A DNA stretch of 64,000 nt, from contig CADAVB010000010.1 in NCBI GenBank assembly GCA_902791165.1, forward strand, positions 1-64,000, in the 5' to 3' direction. Positions within the stretch are counted from its first letter, which is position 1. Every line of letters begins with the position of its first letter. The notes beneath the pieces were generated by a model, which was given only the letters and a program-made list of their open reading frames with translations, did not search any database and was not told the DNA's origin. The DNA is from an uncultured Bacteroidia bacterium (GTDB taxonomy: Bacteria; Bacteroidota; Bacteroidia; Bacteroidales; F082). Below are positions 61,283 to 64,000 of this stretch, piece after piece. The translations under genes and the position numbers were made by a program.

Positions 61283-62338
61283 TCATAATAACGTTGAGAA
61301 TTTGAAGATGATTGTTTCGTTGTATTCCTCGCCGGAGCGGAGGATGGTGTTCGGGAAGTTGGGCTTGTTGGGCGAGTCGGGGAGGGCCTGACACTCCAAA
61401 GCCACGCCGGAATAGTCCTCGTAAACATGGCCGTTTTTGCCCTTCGGACAGCCCGTGAGCCAGTTGCCGGTATAGACCTGCACACCAGGTTGGGTGGTGT
61501 AAATCCTCACCATGCGTCCCGTGCCTTCGTGCGAAAGTTCGGCAGCAAGGCAGATTTTGTCCTTCTCCACGCCGTCAATCACCCAACAACTGTCGTAGCC
61601 CTTGCCTTGAATGAGGTCGGGATAGGGTTCCTTGATGTCGCGACCAATCAGCTTGCCTTCGGTGAAGTCCATCGGCGTGTCGGCCACTGGCCGCATTTCG
61701 CCCGTGGTGATGAGTTCTTCGGTGGCGGGCAGGAAGCGCGAGGCGTTGAGTTTCAAGGTGTGGTCGAGAATGTCGCCTTTGCCTTCGCCTTTTAAATTGA
61801 AATAGGTGTGGTTGGTCAGATTGACGATGGTCGCGTCCGACGAATAGGCATTGAAATAGATGTTCAGCTCGTTTTCGTCGTTGAGCGTATAGCGCACCTT
61901 GGCGACAAGTTCGGCGGGATAGCCCGCTTCGCCGTCGGCGCTGAGGTAGGTGAACACCACACTGTCGCCATTGATGCGGCTGGCCCATTTCTGGTTGGCG
62001 AAGCCGATGCTTCCGCCGTGGAGGTGGTGCTTGCCGTCTTTGTTTTGCTCCAGTTGATATTCCACGTCGTCAATCTTGAAGCGACCGTAGCCGATGCGGT
62101 TAGAGAAACGTCCGGGTGTCTTGCCCGCGCAGGGACCGTCGTTGTAGTAATCCCACGGATGGGGATAACCGAGGGCGATGTCTTCCATGTGGCCGTAGCG
62201 GTCGGGCGTGACAATGCTCACGATGCCCGCGCCGATGTCGCTCAACTGCACCTTGATGCCGTTGGCGTTGGTCAAAGTGTAGAGCTTGATGTCCTTGTTG
62301 TCAGGGGTCTTGCCCCATGTTTTTACTTCGATGTTCAT
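61283..62338 (-). CDS. galM: Aldose 1-epimerase
   Basis: 351 residues. Galactose mutarotase motifs: FSNRIGYGRF, KHHLHGGSIGFANQKW (His), NLTNHTYFNLKG with the catalytic His, and VYTGNWLTG near the end followed by the catalytic Glu in ALECQALPDSPN. It interconverts alpha and beta anomers of galactose or glucose. Neighbouring genes code for a sugar transporter and a nucleotidyltransferase; no galactokinase is seen. Confidence 0.93.
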   Translation of the reverse strand: MNIEVKTWGKTPDNKDIKLYTLTNANGIKVQLSDIGAGIVSIVTPDRYGHMEDIALGYPHPWDYYNDGPCAGKTPGRFSNRIGYGRFKIDDVEYQLEQNKDGKHHLHGGSIGFANQKWASRINGDSVVFTYLSADGEAGYPAELVAKVRYTLNDENELNIYFNAYSSDATIVNLTNHTYFNLKGEGKGDILDHTLKLNASRFLPATEELITTGEMRPVADTPMDFTEGKLIGRDIKEPYPDLIQGKGYDSCWVIDGVEKDKICLAAELSHEGTGRMVRIYTTQPGVQVYTGNWLTGCPKGKNGHVYEDYSGVALECQALPDSPNKPNFPNTILRSGEEYNETIIFKFSTLL

Positions 62339-62346
62339 ATTTATTT

Positions 62347-62424
62347 TGGAGTTTGGAGTTAGGAGTTAAGAGTTAGGAGTTGGCCGATAGTAAGCAACTC
62401 CACACTCATCACTCCACATTCCTA
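62347..62424. repeat. GGAGTTA-type repeat arms
   Basis: The left arm (62347-62380) is GGAGTTTGGAGTTAGGAGTT-like. The right arm (62396-62424) is the complementary CAACTCC, CTCATCACTCC-like. It is the same unit as 19301-19445, with a shorter spacer. It separates galM from the nucleotidyltransferase gene. Confidence 0.75.
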
Positions 62425-62428
62425 AATA

Positions 62429-63286
62429 TTACCATAAATCATTCGGATAAACGCCTTCTTTGTAGGTCACGCCGAACCAGGAAGCGTTGCTTGAAAGCAC
62501 TTTCAGTTTGGCTGAGCCATCGTGGATGCTCTGGTTCACCATCAGCGGGATGAAAAACTCCGCTTTGATGTTGGTCTGGGCCGGGCCTTTCAGGAACTCA
62601 ACGAAGCCCTTTTCGGAATACTCAAAGAAGTCGGGCGTAAAGCCGAAGAAGTTCATCGAAACGAGCGAATCCATGTCAAGTGGATGCGAGCCCGTTTCGT
62701 CAGTGTAGGCCGCGCCGCCGTCCTCGGTGTGCCCGATGGCCGTGCGCTCGACGATGGTCTGAAGGTTGCCTTCCGCGTCGGCGGTGCAGATGCCACGACT
62801 CACCGTGCCGAAGTCCGACATGGTGTTGTGCAGTTTGTAGGCGACCATGCTGTAGGCACCCGTTTTTCCCTCACATTCCGTGAGATATTTGGCCAAAACC
62901 TCGTAGGCTTCCTTGCCGTAGAAGTCGTCGGCGTTGATGGCGGCAAAGGGTTCGTGGATCACGTCCTTGGCCATCAAGACGGCGTGGCAAGTGCCCCACG
63001 GCTTTTCACGGCCTTCGGGAACAGTGAAGCCTTCCGGCAGCTTGTCAAGTGACTGATATACATACTCAACGGGGATGCCGAATTTCTCCGTGTTGTTGAC
63101 TTTCTTGAACGCCTCGGCGAAGTCCTCGCGGATAACGAAGACCACCTTGCCGAAGCCGGCGCGCTTGGCGTCGTAAATAGAATAGTCGAGGATGGCTTCG
63201 TTGTTCGGCCCGACGCCGTCCATCTGCTTCAGGGCACCGTAACGCGAGCCCATGCCAGCTGCTAAAACTAATAGGGTTGGTTTCAT
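62429..63286 (-). CDS. Sugar nucleotidyltransferase
   Basis: 285 residues with an NTP-transferase fold: VLAAGMGSRYGALKQMDGVG at the N-terminus and metal-binding INADDFYG. It probably activates a hexose-1-phosphate, and is encoded upstream of galM and a sugar transporter. The substrate cannot be fixed from sequence. It could stand in for the missing GalT/GalK route only if a kinase exists elsewhere. Confidence 0.8.
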   Translation of the reverse strand: MKPTLLVLAAGMGSRYGALKQMDGVGPNNEAILDYSIYDAKRAGFGKVVFVIREDFAEAFKKVNNTEKFGIPVEYVYQSLDKLPEGFTVPEGREKPWGTCHAVLMAKDVIHEPFAAINADDFYGKEAYEVLAKYLTECEGKTGAYSMVAYKLHNTMSDFGTVSRGICTADAEGNLQTIVERTAIGHTEDGGAAYTDETGSHPLDMDSLVSMNFFGFTPDFFEYSEKGFVEFLKGPAQTNIKAEFFIPLMVNQSIHDGSAKLKVLSSNASWFGVTYKEGVYPNDLW

Positions 63287-63326
63287 TGTATGATTGTTTT
63301 AATTTCAAAATTTTAAGATTTAAAAA

Positions 63327-64000
63327 TTAGTGTTTTATCGCTTTATTGATAATGCTGTTTCCGGAATTGTCGAAGACTTTGATAATGTAAAGACCTTGCG
63401 GCAACCTGCCAAGGTCTAAGGTGGTTTGCTTGCTTTGTTTCAAAAGTCGGCCTGTGAGGTCATAGACTTCGGCATGGCTGAAATCCTCCATCGCAATCGT
63501 AAGGCTTCCCGTGGTGGGGTTGGGGCAAAGGATGGTTTCGTAAGTCAGAGTTTCCTCAACATGAACTGTCATGTCGAACTCAGCAAAAGCGCTTTCAACG
63601 GAGCCAGTTTGGAACACATTGTAGGCGTTGAGCTTATACACATAATTGGCGTTTGGAACGGTGTCCCAATACTCGAATGATTCATGGCTCTCGTCTTTAG
63701 CCACGACTCCGACCAATCTGAAATTGTTGTCGTCAGTGCATTTGCGGTAAATCTCGTAGAACGTCTTGATGTCTTCGCGTTGCGGGATGTCGTCTTCCTT
63801 GTCCCAAGTGAGATGGCACATTATTGTTTCCTCATCCAACGGTTGGGTGCTGACCACGATATTTCTTGGCGGATAGCAGGGACGCACGTCGATGGTTTTG
63901 GGACATGATTTGTTGGGACATTCCCACCAGTTAGGGTCGGAATATACGTTCACGATGCTGTAACTATGTACGCCGTGCGGTACATTGTGGTCAATGTAGC
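63327..64000 (-). CDS. C-terminal part of a type IX-secreted protein, 5' end beyond window
   Basis: The frame is open to the right edge, so at least 223 residues are seen. A fibronectin type III-like domain (about 64000-63560) is followed by a type A C-terminal sorting domain for the type IX secretion system (ILCPNPTTGSLTIAMEDFSH, AEVYDLTGRLLKQSKQ, then LPQGLYIIKVFDNSGNSII). The protein is exported across the outer membrane, where the sorting domain is removed. The enzyme or adhesin part lies outside the window. A frame start at 63953 is not real, since the domain continues upstream. Confidence 0.82.
   Translation of the reverse strand, partial: YIDHNVPHGVHSYSIVNVYSDPNWWECPNKSCPKTIDVRPCYPPRNIVVSTQPLDEETIMCHLTWDKEDDIPQREDIKTFYEIYRKCTDDNNFRLVGVVAKDESHESFEYWDTVPNANYVYKLNAYNVFQTGSVESAFAEFDMTVHVEETLTYETILCPNPTTGSLTIAMEDFSHAEVYDLTGRLLKQSKQTTLDLGRLPQGLYIIKVFDNSGNSIINKAIKH

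Overview
The window looks like a chromosomal segment of a member of the Bacteroidota, most likely the Bacteroidales. Pointers are promoters of the TTTG-N20-TAnnTTTG type, a 287-residue primary sigma factor without region 1.1, many SPII lipoproteins with SC-type lipoboxes, a DUF4249/TonB receptor pair, a type IX secretion C-terminal sorting domain, a FISUMP-type lipoprotein, and a complete anaerobic lysine-to-butyrate pathway like those known from Porphyromonas and Fusobacterium.

Region 1 (1-22425, all + strand). After the tail of an ECF sigma factor and a small protein, a textbook promoter (1009-1040) opens a lysine fermentation cluster: atoD, kal, kce, kdd, kamA, kamB, kamC, kamD, kamE, atoA, a crotonase, hbd, bcd, etfB, etfA. 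The genes give: lysine to beta-lysine (KamA); to 3,5-diaminohexanoate (KamDE, kept active by KamBC); to 3-keto-5-aminohexanoate (Kdd); with acetyl-CoA to acetoacetate plus 3-aminobutyryl-CoA (Kce); to crotonyl-CoA (Kal); to butyryl-CoA (Bcd-EtfAB); and CoA transfer to acetoacetate, releasing butyrate (AtoDA). No thiolase is seen. The cluster is studded with things that do not belong to the pathway: four small lipoproteins, two AlbA/Schlafen-type genes that are both frameshifted in a tandem-repeat linker just before their C-terminal winged helix, a RhuM remnant, and several families of hairpin repeats, one of which has extended the 3' end of kamC.

Region 2 (22452-31710, + strand). hypB and hypA flank a 940-residue iron-sulfur flavoprotein, followed by two membrane proteins. 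No hydrogenase or other hyp gene is present. Then come topoisomerase IV subunit A (parC) and a lipoprotein.

Region 3 (31711-50053). Housekeeping genes on both strands: rpoD, pnp, rpsO, a MATE exporter, an AddB-like nuclease, a MurU-like/AmgK-like pair in which the kinase is fused to a RapZ C-terminal domain, a MauE-thioredoxin protein, a C69 dipeptidase, rarA, an EcsC-like protein and a BtuB-like TonB receptor.

Region 4 (50067-64000, mostly - strand). cdaA, folP and parE (the last with a deletion/frameshift near its 5' end), a TonB receptor/DUF4249 pair preceded by a strongly structured ~200 nt element, a frameshifted flippase, an esterase-LysM protein, a sugar operon (MFS transporter, galM, nucleotidyltransferase) and the C-terminal end of a type IX-secreted protein running off the right edge.

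Four genes appear disrupted by frameshifts (two AlbA genes, parE, the flippase). In a single assembled sequence, real mutation, phase variation and consensus error cannot be told apart; the parE case in particular, in an essential gene, should be checked against reads.
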